Below are positions 10,690 through 22,235 of a stretch of DNA of 64,000 nt, piece by piece. Source of the DNA: Microvelia longipes (Eukaryota > Arthropoda > Insecta > Hemiptera > Veliidae); the NCBI GenBank assembly GCA_018340805.1, contig JACMZG010001913.1:14410290-14474289 (forward strand), read 5' to 3'. The position numbers were made by a program, and so were the translations under genes. The stretch's first letter is position 1. Each line of letters starts with the position of its first letter. The notes beneath the pieces were generated by a model, which did not search any database, was not told the origin of the DNA, and worked only from the letters and a program-made list of their open reading frames with translations.

Positions 10690-11290
10690 CACACCTTGAC
10701 TTCTCAGGGTCACGACCCTGACTCAGGTTCACACTTCCCTATATAAAACCCTCTCCATATCTTCCAAGGATCTTGAATAAAGGGAATGGCGCACTAGGGA
10801 ACATTTCTGATCCCATGGAAGTTGAATGAGATAGAGAAATAGGAGCAAACTTACCTTCCCGTAGTTATAATAAAAAAGGCGCCAAACACAGGTTATGTAG
10901 CAGGGTTGCTAAGTTTGCTTCTCAACTTTTTTCTGTGCTTCTCGTTATTGTTACATTTGTGGTTCTTGTTAAGTCATTTGTGCTTATTTAATTTTAAATG
11001 TTGGACTATATTTAGCCACTTCAGTGAATGATAATTTAAGCGCGTTCATAACCTTCTCAAGTTATAAACAGTAGAAAACCAGTTTGCCTCTAAAAATTAA
11101 ATTGCGCTGTTATAAGAATTGTAAGCATGAGCAGTTTGTACCAAGCATGTGCAGTTGGTTTTTGACGTGTGTTTCGTATTGAATTCTCTTTATTTTTGTT
11201 TTGGTTTTCGATCACTTTTGTGTATGGCAAATCGACAGTGCGTCATCCCCTATATTCAAGATCCTTGATATCTTCAGAGGGCTCGTCGTG
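10690..11290. mobile_element. Retroelement 3' ends in inverted orientation
   Basis: ATATCTTCCAAGGATCTTGA at about 10758 (plus) and ATATCAAGGATCTTGAATA on the minus strand of 11253-11277 are related 3'-end sequences facing each other, with GGAATGGCGCACT and GGGATGACGCACT beside them. The layout parallels the intact PLE at 52.5-55.2 kb, which also has its own 3' end inverted beside it. Between them lies AT-rich sequence without a frame. Confidence 0.45.
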
Positions 11291-11794
11291 TTCATTGATA
11301 CTACTATATTCACTGATTTAACTTTATTAGTTCAGCGCTCGAATGTTGCCCCGCCTGCTGATGATAGCGTTAAGTCAAAATAGTTTCAGGGATATTATAT
11401 CCTACAGCAACTAACGGCGGTAGTTGAATCTTCAATTCCTGAATTTATTGTTAAGATTAATTATCAAGGTTTGTTTAATCAATTGAACAAAAGGACAGGT
11501 AATATTTTAGGACTGTCTGTTGTAAAGTTCAAAGGAAAAACAACCCGTCTCTTGATTATTGCACCATAAGGGTATGTTATAATAAAAAGCCTTCTTTAGT
11601 CATGTTTCCATTTTAGTTGCTTCACGAAATTTCTGATTTCAACTATACTTAATAGAAACTGGATTTAAATTTCAGTAGTATTTATTATTTTTGAAGAAGT
11701 GTTCGTCCATCAATAGTGTTATTCTTTAGTATACATCTATTCTATGCGTACTCACTGTATGATTAAGTGTACATTAGTACACTTAGCACATCAA

Positions 11795-12042
11795 ATTTCG
11801 TTTTAATACGACAAGTATATATGATTTTTGTTGGATTATAAAAATTATAAGGAGCATTGAGCGTGGTCAGTGTTGTATGGGTGACCGCTAAAATTATACG
11901 GATGCATTTACTATCTGAAGACGAGCGAAGCAAGTCCTAAGGCATGTTGCAGTGTAAATTTGGGCAAATGTATTTGTGAGGACAAGCGAATCCGACGTAA
12001 TGAGGAAAAGTTCCGCGTACCCCATACCCGATTTTTTAAATC
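11795..12042 (+). mobile_element. 5S-type dispersed repeat, 3' part
   Basis: Contains TTTCGTTTTAATACGACAAG, then the 5S-rRNA-like module (GGAGCATTGAGCGTGGTCAG, GTATGGGTGACCGC), then GACGAGCGAAGCAAGTCC and the tail GTAATGAGGAAAAGTTCCGC with CCCGATTTTTT. The front 450 bases of the unit are absent. Confidence 0.85.
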
Positions 12043-12738
12043 AAAACCGTTAATTCTTTAATACGACATTTACGCAGATTAACGACCATTTCACTTAACA
12101 ATGTGAGCAACAGATATCAAAGTCAGACCCTTACTTGATATGCGTGACTGACTCTGATTACAAGTAAAAAAACAAGTTTTTCTTCCTTTTTTTAACATTT
12201 CAATGGTTTTACACTGATAATGGCCTCTTTGTAGGTTGAAAGCGTTTTGCCTATAAATTTGTTTTTGTGGAGAAACTTCTCAGTTTACATTATCAGAAAA
12301 ACTAGTTATAAGACTTAACAGTATAACGACTTAAATTCGTATTAAGAATTTATATATTTAAAATATCAGGTATATTTACCATATATTTGATATGCCACAT
12401 GCCTTGAATACAATGGCTTTGTATAATTTAGAAAGTTTTTATCATTAATGTATCAAACGTTTATGTGTAGATTAGGCTTCATGTTCTAATTAAGTTATAG
12501 GGGTAGGACAGGACTCCAGGTCACATGCACACTGGTACATTTCCATAAAGGTATCATTAGTAGTTAATTAATAATCGATGGGCCACCGTTGGTTAAATTT
12601 TGAAACTTCGGTTGACTAACATAAGCAGGCGCATCACGGATCGTACGAAAAATATTGGTCCTGACAAATGTACTACAGGCCTTGTACAAAAAAAGTTTTT
12701 AATAAGGAATGAAGCAAGAGTGTTCATAAGTTCAATTT
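12043..12738. other. AT-rich unique sequence, no gene seen
   Basis: No array or recognisable repeat. The 12600-12854 frame runs into the next 5S-type repeat and is not credible. Confidence 0.5.
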
Positions 12739-12739
12739 A

Positions 12740-13440
12740 TCAATTTTTACTTTTACCCCACACACCGTGGGTATTTATAGGGGGGGGGGAAGTATTGTGT
12801 ATGCAAAAAAATCTGAAACCGGGATGTCACCGAAATCATCTGTTTTATGTGTAAGACCTTCTAAGTGGTTTGCACAAAGTTGTTTGTCTGTATGTGTGTG
12901 TGTGTGTGTGTGTGTCTGTTATCATCGTAGTGCTTAGTGTGTATATGCTAGAGAGTTGAAAATGTGTTCAAAAATTAGTCTACCGCTGTAGTTGTGCCGA
13001 TCGGGAAGAAAAAAATATGACGTCACCAACCCGCAATAATGACTAAGTGGAAATTTCGAAAAATGATATAATGCAGGAAAATAATAATGCAAAGAAATAA
13101 TAATGCGATCATTTTGAGATTTGGCATGCATGTAGCCAACTATAAGACTAACATATGTGCCAAGGTGTATCTCATTATCAGCATTAGTTCAATTTTTATC
13201 AGATGACTTGTGAACGTCTAAAAATTGTAAAAAAATTTGCAAGTAATGCAATTGAGTTGAAATTCTAACAAGTATATGTATACCTTCACGTTATAAATAA
13301 GTACACAAATTTTCGTTTTAATACGACAAGTATATCTCTAGGTTTTGATGGATCATAAAAAGTGAGCAGCATTGAGCCCGATCAGTGCGTTATGGGTGAC
13401 CGCTGAGAATGAAAGGGATGTATGAATGATGTGGAAATGT
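12740..13440 (+). mobile_element. 5S-type dispersed repeat, near full length
   Basis: Starts ACTTTTACCCCACACACCG, passes GAAACCGGGATGTCACCG, a long TG run (12892-12916), TATGCTAGAGAGTTGAAAA and TGACGTCACCAACCCGCAAT, and reaches the 5S-like module (GAGCAGCATTGAGCCCGATC, GTTATGGGTGACCGC) at about 13365-13405. The tail is cut off; a detached tail fragment is at 13575-13655. Confidence 0.85.
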
Positions 13441-13574
13441 GTATTAATTTAAAACCTTTTTTTTTGTTGAAATCTAATTTAATACTAAAATTTGTATGAC
13501 AATAATAATCTTGTCATCTTCAATCAAAGTAATTTATTTATATAAAATAATAAATAAATAATAAATTTTCAGCG

Positions 13575-13655
13575 CATTTGCGACAGGATGAGCGTAGCGA
13601 ATCCATGTGATTAACAAAGTTCCGAGGCTTTCCGTACCTGATGCTTTACTCTTGC
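13575..13655 (+). mobile_element. 5S-type repeat, tail fragment
   Basis: Contains the perfect palindrome GGATGAGCGTAGCGAATCC (13586-13604) followed by AACAAAGTTCCGAGGCTTTC and CCGTACCTGAT, the family's 3' end. Confidence 0.7.
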
Positions 13656-13716
13656 TTATAGTATTAAAAAACAGGCCTTCGGCCACTTGGCCGACATACA
13701 CACACTTACACACACA

Positions 13717-13721
<5 letters not shown>

Positions 13722-13766
<45 letters not shown>

Positions 13767-13791
13767 ATATATATATAATATATATATATAT
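13722..13791. repeat. (TA)n microsatellite
   Basis: About 70 bases of TA with short frame slips (TATTATA, ATAATAT), preceded by a CACACA run. Confidence 0.97.
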
Positions 13792-13875
13792 GTTACGATT
13801 AGTATTTTCTGTTTTCATTATTGCATTATGAAAACAGAAAGTAAAGGATTTACTAGTAAGGAATTTTATATAATA

Positions 13876-13882
13876 CATATAG

Positions 13883-13922
<40 letters not shown>

Positions 13923-13929
13923 TAAATAT

Positions 13930-13977
<48 letters not shown>
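13876..13977. repeat. (TA)n microsatellite, left flank of transposon
   Basis: TA array that ends exactly where the 3.46-kb transposon begins. TA resumes at 17443 on the other side, so the transposon sits inside a TA array. Confidence 0.97.
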
Positions 13978-16900
13978 TAGGGTGGCCCTTAGCTATAGGG
14001 GTAAAAAAAATGTTAGAAATGTTGTGCTCCCAACCCCTAATTTTGTTCGAATATATGAAAAAAAAATTCCATAAAAATTTCAGCCCGATCGGGGGTGATT
14101 AACAGGTGCCGCCGGGCCTTTGAAGTTTTATAGGTGTCAAAATTCGTCAAAATTGTGATTTTCGTGACAAGTTTTTTTTCTGTGATTTTTTACATTATTT
14201 TCTAGGTGAAAACAATACCTAACCCACTAATAAGACACTATGAACTTATTATTATGACCTGAAATTATCTTAGTTTGAACTTACTTTGATATTTATTGGT
14301 GGACATATATATTTTTTCTGAAAAAATTATCAAAAAACATTTTTTTTTCTCTACACTGCAAAGTATAACTCATATAATATGTTTTTGTTATCAATTCATT
14401 GGTATATTATGTTTTTGTATACTGTCTTCTATAATTTAAGACCAATATTTGGTTATTATACTAAAATTAGCAGACCTAATGTGTAACATACAAAACACTG
14501 CCATCCTATCTCGCAGTAGGTGAAAGCTAATAATGAGTATAATAGTCCAATTCAGTTTCAAGAATTTTCAATTAGTTTTTTGGTTTGAAATTTTTCAAAC
14601 AAGCCATTATTGTGACATTTGAACCTTTGTGTGTTACCCCCCCCCCCCCCCTTGCCTGACCTCCTCTTCCCTTACCGAATTTATTAATCATTAACAAATG
14701 GTTAATACATTTTTTAGTATAGCATTGCTAATATTTTTTTTTCTATAGCCTCGTAATTGACTAATGACTGAATAAAATGCAAGTCAGACATTGGGGCCTT
14801 ACTCGCAATTGTGTCACCATACCATGCTCTTAAATACACTCTAATAAGAGAAATGTTAATTTTTCTCATCGAAGATTTTTCTTTGGTAGACAACTTGAAG
14901 TCACTTCAACAATAGATCGCCTTCGAAATCCATACTGCATGGCTAATAGCACTTGGCTTTCTAAATGACACTCCTCGAGGCGGGGTCTCTCCTAGAAAAA
15001 TCACTGCCAGCTCCATTAGCTCCCTGTTATCTTCTCTTAATTGTTTTTCTTTGAAACTTTTTACGAAGAAGTCACGCATATCTCTTATTAAACTTCTGAG
15101 ATCAGAAGACTATATTTTAGAGTCTATCTGACGCCATGAATTTCTGAACCTAGAACAGTGGAACATCTGGCCCAAAAGTCGGTCCCCTACTTCATTGAAT
15201 ACACCCTTTAATACCACTTCAAATACGTTTGCCTACAAGCAGGTATAGAAAATCCTTTTCTAAGGGTTCTCAATATTTCGCAAGCTCCATTGTTCTTACT
15301 GGTGTTCTATCCGTGGTGGTAAAACACATCGCTTGAACTGAATCAAGAATCACCATTCTTCAAGACATCTATAGACTGCGGCGGCTTATTCTGCTCTAGT
15401 AGCCTGTGGTATGCTCGGAGCTCCATGGTCCATCAACTTGTCTTTTCCGCCATATGAAATAAAAACTGCCAACCTTTCTATCTTATTGTCTTTTGTAATA
15501 TTAGAAAGAAGCTTCCTATCTCAATGCACAACAGCACACTGATTTCTATCAATACTAAAGGTTTGTAACAATTCAATGTATCTAAAAATCTAAAACTGGG
15601 ATCGTTTATGGCTTATTGAATTTGTGTTAACTACCAAGTTCTTTGCATTATGGCCTAACGCTTCTGCTGTGGCAACTAATATATGAACAGCATCTCTGTC
15701 TCTAACTTTGCACCTATCTAACGTTGCTGCTAGGCGATCATTAAAAAAATCAACAGTTCCTCTAAAACCTGACGATGAAGGAAAAATTGCATCAGAGACA
15801 AGCTCATCTGAAACTCCCTCACTGTCGTCTGTGCTACTACTGCTGCTGGTGCTTGGTAGCAATTCCGCAAACAAACTAGATCGATCAATATCCTCCATGC
15901 ATCGAGTTTTTCAACGGACCTCTTCCTTCCTTCCGTTCTGCAATTCTCTATTCTGCCCTGTGTAACTTAATATCAACTCCCAGCATAACACCAGGTCGCC
16001 CTTTCATTCTTTGCATCCGCAAAAACTCTGTGTCCTCCTGAATTTTTATTTGATTTTCGGCGTTACTATGGGCAACATCAAATAAATCATTCAGCCTGTC
16101 TATAAACGCAAAACTACTACTGATAGCAACTCAGTCGTTTTAGAAGAATTTTTCTGAAGACAACTCCAATCGTTTTATAATTTGATTAAAATCTCACTGC
16201 AGTGGTCTTTTCTTTTTGTAGGGATTCTGCTTTTCCCAAAAGATGCTAACCTCCTTTTCATCAATTCATCACTATGTTTACATCTAACTTGATTATTTTG
16301 AGATTATAAAACATCACACTTGTCTGTTAGAAGGAAGTTTGCCCCTAGTAATCTGGTGGGAAACAGGACCTACTAAAAAAGGATGGTCAGAACAAAGAAT
16401 TCTTTCACTTGTAATTTTATAACTAACGAACAACTTAAACCAAACACTGATTTAAAAAAGAAATTTAAACAGATTTGATGGTAACAGTTGTTTTCTGAAC
16501 CAAGACTGGAACTTTTTTTAAGTAAGTCAAAGGGATTAAAATGATTCATTCATAGTACCCCTGCTAGATCACTTGCATCTTGCATGGTATTTTCCTTCAC
16601 TCATCTTTAATCCTTAAGTGGACACTAGGGTTATTTACCTGAAAGTATTTTGGTAAACAAGTATTAAAAAGTATTCAAAGTTAAACCTATCTTGCCTTTC
16701 TTTATTCAATTCATTTTTTATGAAAATTTTTTAAAAAATTTCATATTTCATAATAGGTAAGAGGGGGGGGGGTCGGCTAAGGGTGGGGGGGGGGGGAACA
16801 CACAAAGTTTCAAATGTCACAATAATGGCTTGTTTGAAAATAAATTCAAACCAAAAAACTAATTGAAAATTCTTGAAACTGAATTGGACTATTATACACA

Positions 16901-17442
16901 TTACTTAGCTTTCACACCTACTGCGAGATAGGATGGCAGTGTTTGTATGTTACACATTAGGTCTGCTAATTTGGTATAAATAACCAAATATTTGGTCTTA
17001 ATTATAGAAGACTATACAAAAACATAATATACCAATGAATTGATAACAAAAACATATTATATGAGTTATACTTTGCAGTGTAGAGAAAAAAAAATTGTTT
17101 TTTGCTAATTTTTCAGAAAAAAATATATATGTCCACCAATAAATATCAAAGTAAGTACAAACTAAGATAATTTCAGGTCATAATAATAAGTTCATAGTGT
17201 CTTATTAGTGGGTTAGGTATTGTTTTCACCTAGAAAATAATGTAAAAAATCACAGAAAAAAAACTTGTCACGAAAATCACAATTTTGACGAATTTTGACA
17301 CCTATAAAACTTCAAAGGCCCGGCGGCACCTGTTAATCCCCCGATCGGGCTGAAATTTTTATGGAATTTTTTTTTCATATATTCGAACAAAATTAGGGTT
17401 GGGAGCAAAGAAAAAGAAAGTTCATTTTTAAGGGCCACCCTA
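13978..17442. mobile_element. 3.46-kb DNA transposon with ~0.67-kb terminal inverted repeats
   Basis: Ends TAGGGTGGCCCTTA and TAAGGGCCACCCTA. The arms (about 13978-14650 and 16785-17442) match closely over their length, for example CCCGATCGGGGGTGATTAAC against GTTAATCCCCCGATCGGG and GCCATCCTATCTCGCAGTAG against its inverse. Each arm ends inwardly in a homopolymer: 15 Cs at 14637-14651, 12 Gs at 16785-16796. The middle carries a decayed transposase on the minus strand. TAGGG agrees with the loose hAT end consensus, but the target duplication cannot be read because both flanks are TA repeats. Confidence 0.9.
14755..16330 (-). pseudogene. Decayed transposase of the 3.46-kb element
   Basis: Piecing together minus-strand frames gives, N- to C-terminal: RIPTKRKDHC (about 16210), LFDVAHSNAENQIKIQEDT (about 16060), LDRCKVRDRDAVHILVATAE (15720-15660), KDNKIERLAVFISYGG (about 15480), NNGACEIL (about 15290), FEVVLKGVFNEVGDRLL (about 15220), RKPSAISHAVWISKAIYC (about 14950), RVYLRAWYGDTIASKAPMSD (about 14850) and FIQSLVNYEAIEKKIL (to about 14760). 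The order matches a transposase-like family I recall from arthropod and cnidarian hypothetical proteins (blocks HWDGK, CFDTT, NGAC, CRHHI), probably with an RNase H fold. Several stops and frameshifts (for example after DSKI, AIYC and RAE) make it non-functional. The longest open piece is 15590-15898. Superfamily not assigned. Confidence 0.8.
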
Positions 17443-17628
<186 letters not shown>

Positions 17629-17632
<4 letters not shown>

Positions 17633-18550
17633 AATTCTTATACAGAGCTAAATGACTAATGTTAAGACGGTTATAAATAGAGTTAGTTGATCCAATGTAG
17701 TTTCTAATCTTAGTCTAGTTTCATTAAATACTGATGCTAGTCCGAAATGCTACAAATAAGCGTAGTAAACTCGATATGGGGAGAAACAGTTTTGAGGTAC
17801 CTTGCACCTGATTTTTTTTAGTTATTATTTCATGAGTAGTAATTTTTTATCCTTTTTTGGGACTTAGATATGAAGCTTAGTATTAGGAGAAGGACAATGG
17901 AAGTTAAAAAATGAATGCAAATAAAGATATGTCCTTCATATATAGAATTAGTTTAATGTTGCGCTTTAGACCTCTTAGTCGTTCTGCAACCCTTGTTACA
18001 TAGATTTATATTATTTACCAACGTGACGTAACATTAACGTAAGCCTGCAGCAACTTCTATTCTTTATATGAAGCAAACGTATTTTCTATTAAGATTGATG
18101 CGAGGTTTATTATTTCCTTTGTCGTCTAAATAGAAAACTTAGACATAAAAATGTTGGGTAGCATAAGAGTAAAGCAGACGAAGATAAACAGCTAGGTAGA
18201 GGAGGGGGTAAACACCGCCAAGGAAGATATCAAGTAATAGAAATGTCGTAAACTAGACGTTTCATCTAGTGATAAATGTGGTAGAGTTATTTCACTTAAA
18301 ACCCTCTATTTTAATATAATGCTTGTGATATTATCGGTTTAATAAATGCAAACCGCTTTTATGCATCTTTGCAAATGTATGGAAGAGAAATAGTTGAAAT
18401 AGTTTTTAACATGGAATGTCTGTAATAAAGTGAATTTCGCCTGTGTGATTAACACTGTGTTATCCGTATCTCTTTTAAATTCCCTTAATCGCTTTTTCAT
18501 TATACCTAGTAGAATATTTCAGTTGCACTAAAATTAAATCCTTCAATGGA
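17629..18550. other. AT-rich sequence with a weak 5S-type repeat tail
   Basis: At 17765-17820 a degraded tail (GTTTTGAGGTACCTTGCACC then TGATTTTTTTT) resembles the 5S-type repeat. Nothing else is recognisable. Confidence 0.45.
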
Positions 18551-18552
18551 TG

Positions 18553-18592
18553 AATAAAATTCGGCGTAGAGGCCCGCAAGCCGGGCCATTTT
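18553..18592. repeat. GC-rich palindrome, second core family
   Basis: AAAAT, then GGCGTAGAGGCCCGCAAG, CCGGGCC, then ATTTTT. GGCCC pairs with GGGCC around GCAAGCC, and AAAAT pairs with ATTTT outside. Related to 5072 and 47552. Confidence 0.6.
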
Positions 18593-18774
18593 TGTACAAT
18601 AAAAACTAAAAATTATCCCAGACATTTAAAAATTATCTTTAGTCCTAGTAAAAGTTTGGGGATAATTGATAGCAAAAATCTTCAGCAATTTATGCTAAGG
18701 TACCCAGACGATCACCAAACACTTTTAAATGCAAATTTATTTTATTTTCCTTAGTTTCTTTACTTTAACGAGGT

Positions 18775-19240
18775 ACGGATAGTAGTATATTATACTACTA
18801 GGCATTGAAGCGTTTATATTTACTGCCGAGCGTAGCGAGTCAGTAAAAAGAGCTGAGATAAAAAAAAAACATTCATAGACATGAATTTTATGGTATTTTT
18901 CTGAGGTAAAGAGTAATAAAAAAACATTCACAAAATGACCGTTTTAATTATTTAAGTTTTAACTCTGGTAAAGTTGCTAATAGCTCAGTGTCACTTAAAT
19001 CACTGTTAAAAATAGTAAATAATAATTTTATTACCCAATTAAAAATATGTAATTAATTTAAATTTAATTTTGAATTTAGATTAGAAATAGATAACAGAAA
19101 GAAATAAATACATTTAAAAACAGTGTTGCTATCTAGCGGAGCTATAGCTGAACTAAAACAAGAATGCGATCTTCAGCGCTCCTCAAGGCAAATAAATAAA
19201 CTCTGAGCTGTACAAAAAAATCGTTCCTTTTTACAGTGGA
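18775..19240 (+). repeat. Dispersed repeat C, copy 1
   Basis: Matches the reverse complement of 50820-51236 at intervals over its whole length. The best-kept block is GTTGCTATCTAGCGGAGCTA then AGCTGAACTA, AGAATGCGATCTTCAG and GGCAAATA. Contains the perfect palindrome TTTACTG-15-CAGTAAA (18819-18847) and, at 18781-18799, AGTAGTATA-T-TATACTACT. No coding frame recognised. Confidence 0.7.
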
Positions 19241-20240
19241 TACAAATTTCGCATTTTATGTTTAGGTTAAAGTAAACCTAAACACTTTAACTCAAATATT
19301 TTATAGAGAATTTCCTTTGGAAATTAACCCAGCATTCTGACCACCGCGCCGGAATTTTTCACTATACATCTATTTTTCATCTAAAAATATATCTGGATTT
19401 CCGTTTGCTAATATATCATTAAACACGCAAAACATCTAACTGCTTTTGTATCTACCAAAATAGCTATTATAGGTTTAAGATTGGAAATACCACGTTGGTT
19501 TGTGAAGCATCCACTCTAAGCTTAATAGTCTTTTTAAACTGTTTAAATCATCGCTTTGTATCACGCAATATTATTTTTTACAAATAGCAGTCGATTTATA
19601 TATGTTACTTTTTCTCATTTTAGGACATAATATTTTTAGATTAACTGTTGGATAGTCAATAAGGTCGCTTAGACTTCGAGATAAAATTAAGTCTCATAGG
19701 CGTATAGTTTGTACTTTCCAAGCAGACTACTGGGTTAAAATCTACGATCAGTGTATTTCTCGAAAATTAATTTACGATCTCATTAACTGTTATAAATTAC
19801 TAAGCTAAATTTTCTTAAATCAGGCCAGTCGGCTTGAGTTCATATATGTTCTAGATTCTAGAGTATAAATTAGGTTGCACTCCTACCAACCATAAATTAT
19901 AACCTAACTAGATCCATTTATTGGATGCACTCATAATACAACGTAATTTTATGATCGTGAGAATATTGTTTATCATATTAAATGTTATATCATAACTATA
20001 TTATTTGACGGATGTATATAAACTATGTAGTTATCATGGAATTGGAAGTCTTTTTGTAAGGCATATAAGACAGGTCCCTAAAATGAAGTTTTGCTTAGAA
20101 CCATATTCATGCAATGAAACATATTGCACCTTTACAAGAAGCATTGCAACAAGTTTAACAATGTTTTTAAGTTTAAAACATTGGCTCTACCTGGGTTGTG
20201 GTAAAAGCAAGTGATGTGCCAAATTGATTTTTTACATCTG
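19241..20240. other. AT-rich unique sequence, no gene seen
   Basis: A possible fragment of the second GC-rich core family (CCACCGCGCCGGAATTTTTC) lies near 19341. The frame at 20005-20214 has no recognisable motif. Confidence 0.5.
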
Positions 20241-20244
20241 TTTT

Positions 20245-20750
20245 ATGTGTTTCGACTCAACAAATAATTGACTCGAAATTGATTTGAGTCTAACGTCGAT
20301 TGAAGTCGATCCGAGTCCGATTCAACTCGACTTGATTCGATTAAAGTCAAGTCGGTTCAAATCGACTTTAATCAAGTTATGTCGATACAAGCCGATTTGA
20401 GTGGATTCAAATCGACTTGATTTGTCATTTGCCGACTGGAATCGATTTAAATATGTATTATTATTAGAATCGACTTGAGTTTATTTAAATCAGGCTTAAG
20501 TAAATTTAAATTAACTTTGGTCTTCTTGAATCAACTCAGTCAATAATTCAATTAGACAAGAGTATATTCAAGTCACTTGAGTCGTTTTAAGTCGAGTCGA
20601 CTTGAGTTTATTTGAATCGACACGACTAAACTAAAGAGATACAAAACAACTAATCGACTAAAATCGACTTAACTTAAATTGAATCGACTTATAAAAAATA
20701 GACTATTCAAATAGAATCGAAAAAATCGACTCAATGAACTTAAAATGGCG
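20245..20750. repeat. Degenerate CGACTTGA-rich simple repeat
   Basis: About 500 bases dominated by variants of GATTCAAATCGACTTGAGT. The word CGACT or AGTCG recurs every 10-20 bases on either strand. No exact period survives, so it is an old, shuffled minisatellite or cryptically simple sequence. Confidence 0.8.
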
Positions 20751-22230
20751 ACTCGGCACATAACTAGTAAGAGGCTCTTACCGCAATCTCATTTATGTCC
20801 TTATTGTTATTGCCAGCTTTGTTATCATACTGCCATATTAAATTCTATCTATTTATATTACTTATTATTTCTGCAGTTCACTGTGTCCCACAGCTATCAG
20901 AGTAATCACCCTGGTAACATTTATTTTTCTCTTATAGGGTACTAATCGTATGGCCCTAAGAATATTGCAATTTTATCTTAGCTGAGCGTTTTTAATAATT
21001 ACATATTTATTATTTATCAAGCATATTTAGTTTTTATTAAGTACTAAAGTTAGGTATTCGAGTACTTCATACATATTTTTTTATTCAAAAACTTATATAA
21101 GCCTACATCGTTAAAATTAAGCTCGTCTTACTGTTTTTATAATACCTTCTTTAAGTTATTTTTTGATTTTTCGAGAAGTGCATTTTTTCTTTAAAATATA
21201 ACTTATAATATAGTATCCTCGAATTTAATGTTATTTGTAGATTGGCCAAGCAATGTTTGGCAACAAGATAACACCTGGCAGAGCAAATTTCTGCTCCAGG
21301 GCTATTTCGTGATAAGGGTCATTCCAATTTGTTACAACACTGAAATAACCTTTTCTTGGCAGCATTCCTATAACCATATAACTTCCTTGTTTCCGCCAGA
21401 TGTGAGACCATTTTACTTTAAGATATTTTTCTTCTTTTTTCTTTTTTTCTTTAGATTATACTTTTATAAGAACTGCCAAGTATGGATATAGTTTTAAGTT
21501 TAATATTAAAGATTATTTTAAAGCTTGGAATTTCGAAGAAATTCTTAGCAGTGTCTTCATTGTAGCAAGTGTATAATTTCTGAAGAAATCAGACACTGCT
21601 TAAAGCCGGATACTAAAAACAGATATTAGGAGTAAAAATTTACTAATAAAGTTTTTAATAACGTAGATGTTTAGTTTAGAAATGTACCTCAGTAAAACAT
21701 TACCTTTTAGAATAATAATAATATGGAAGGAGCATTTCCCGCGTATTCTAATAACAGAAAATAGACTATAAACTAGAGAATAGTTCCAATCGGTCTTACA
21801 GTTTCAATACTGATAACAAAACATAATACAGCAATATCCTGCTTAAATTTGTCCTTAAATTTGTTAATTATAAGGAATAATATGTTTTAAATAACAAAAT
21901 GGGTACGGGGTTCTTCGGAATTTATCCTCACCTTAACAGATTCACTACGGTCATTCTTACAACTACGCACTAGCTTCGATCGGCAAAAGAATTTAAAATG
22001 CTCCTAATTTGTCATTTATTATATCTTTGACTCTCCTCGCGTGTCTTTAAATGGAAAAGATCAGGATTCATCCCATTGGTCAACCATCCTACTGACGACG
22101 CTTCTTTGTGCTAAACAAAATGTAACCTACGAAAAACCGAGAATATACTATCCACTTTAAAATGAATCTTTAAACTCTTGTTTACTAAATAAACAAGGAT
22201 TCGGATCTAAAGCCAAAGGCCCTTCTTTGG
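20751..22230. other. AT-rich sequence with one 5S-type repeat tail
   Basis: At 21897-21990 the minus strand carries the tail of the 5S-type repeat (plus-strand reading GGGTACGGGGTTCTTCGG, then CACTACGGTCATTCTTAC). The frame 21228-21491 has no motif and ends in a T-rich stretch. Confidence 0.5.
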
Positions 22231-22235
22231 TAGTA

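Noticed and set aside
15708..15965. 85-codon plus-strand frame
   Set aside because: Antisense shadow of the transposase segment at 15590-15898.
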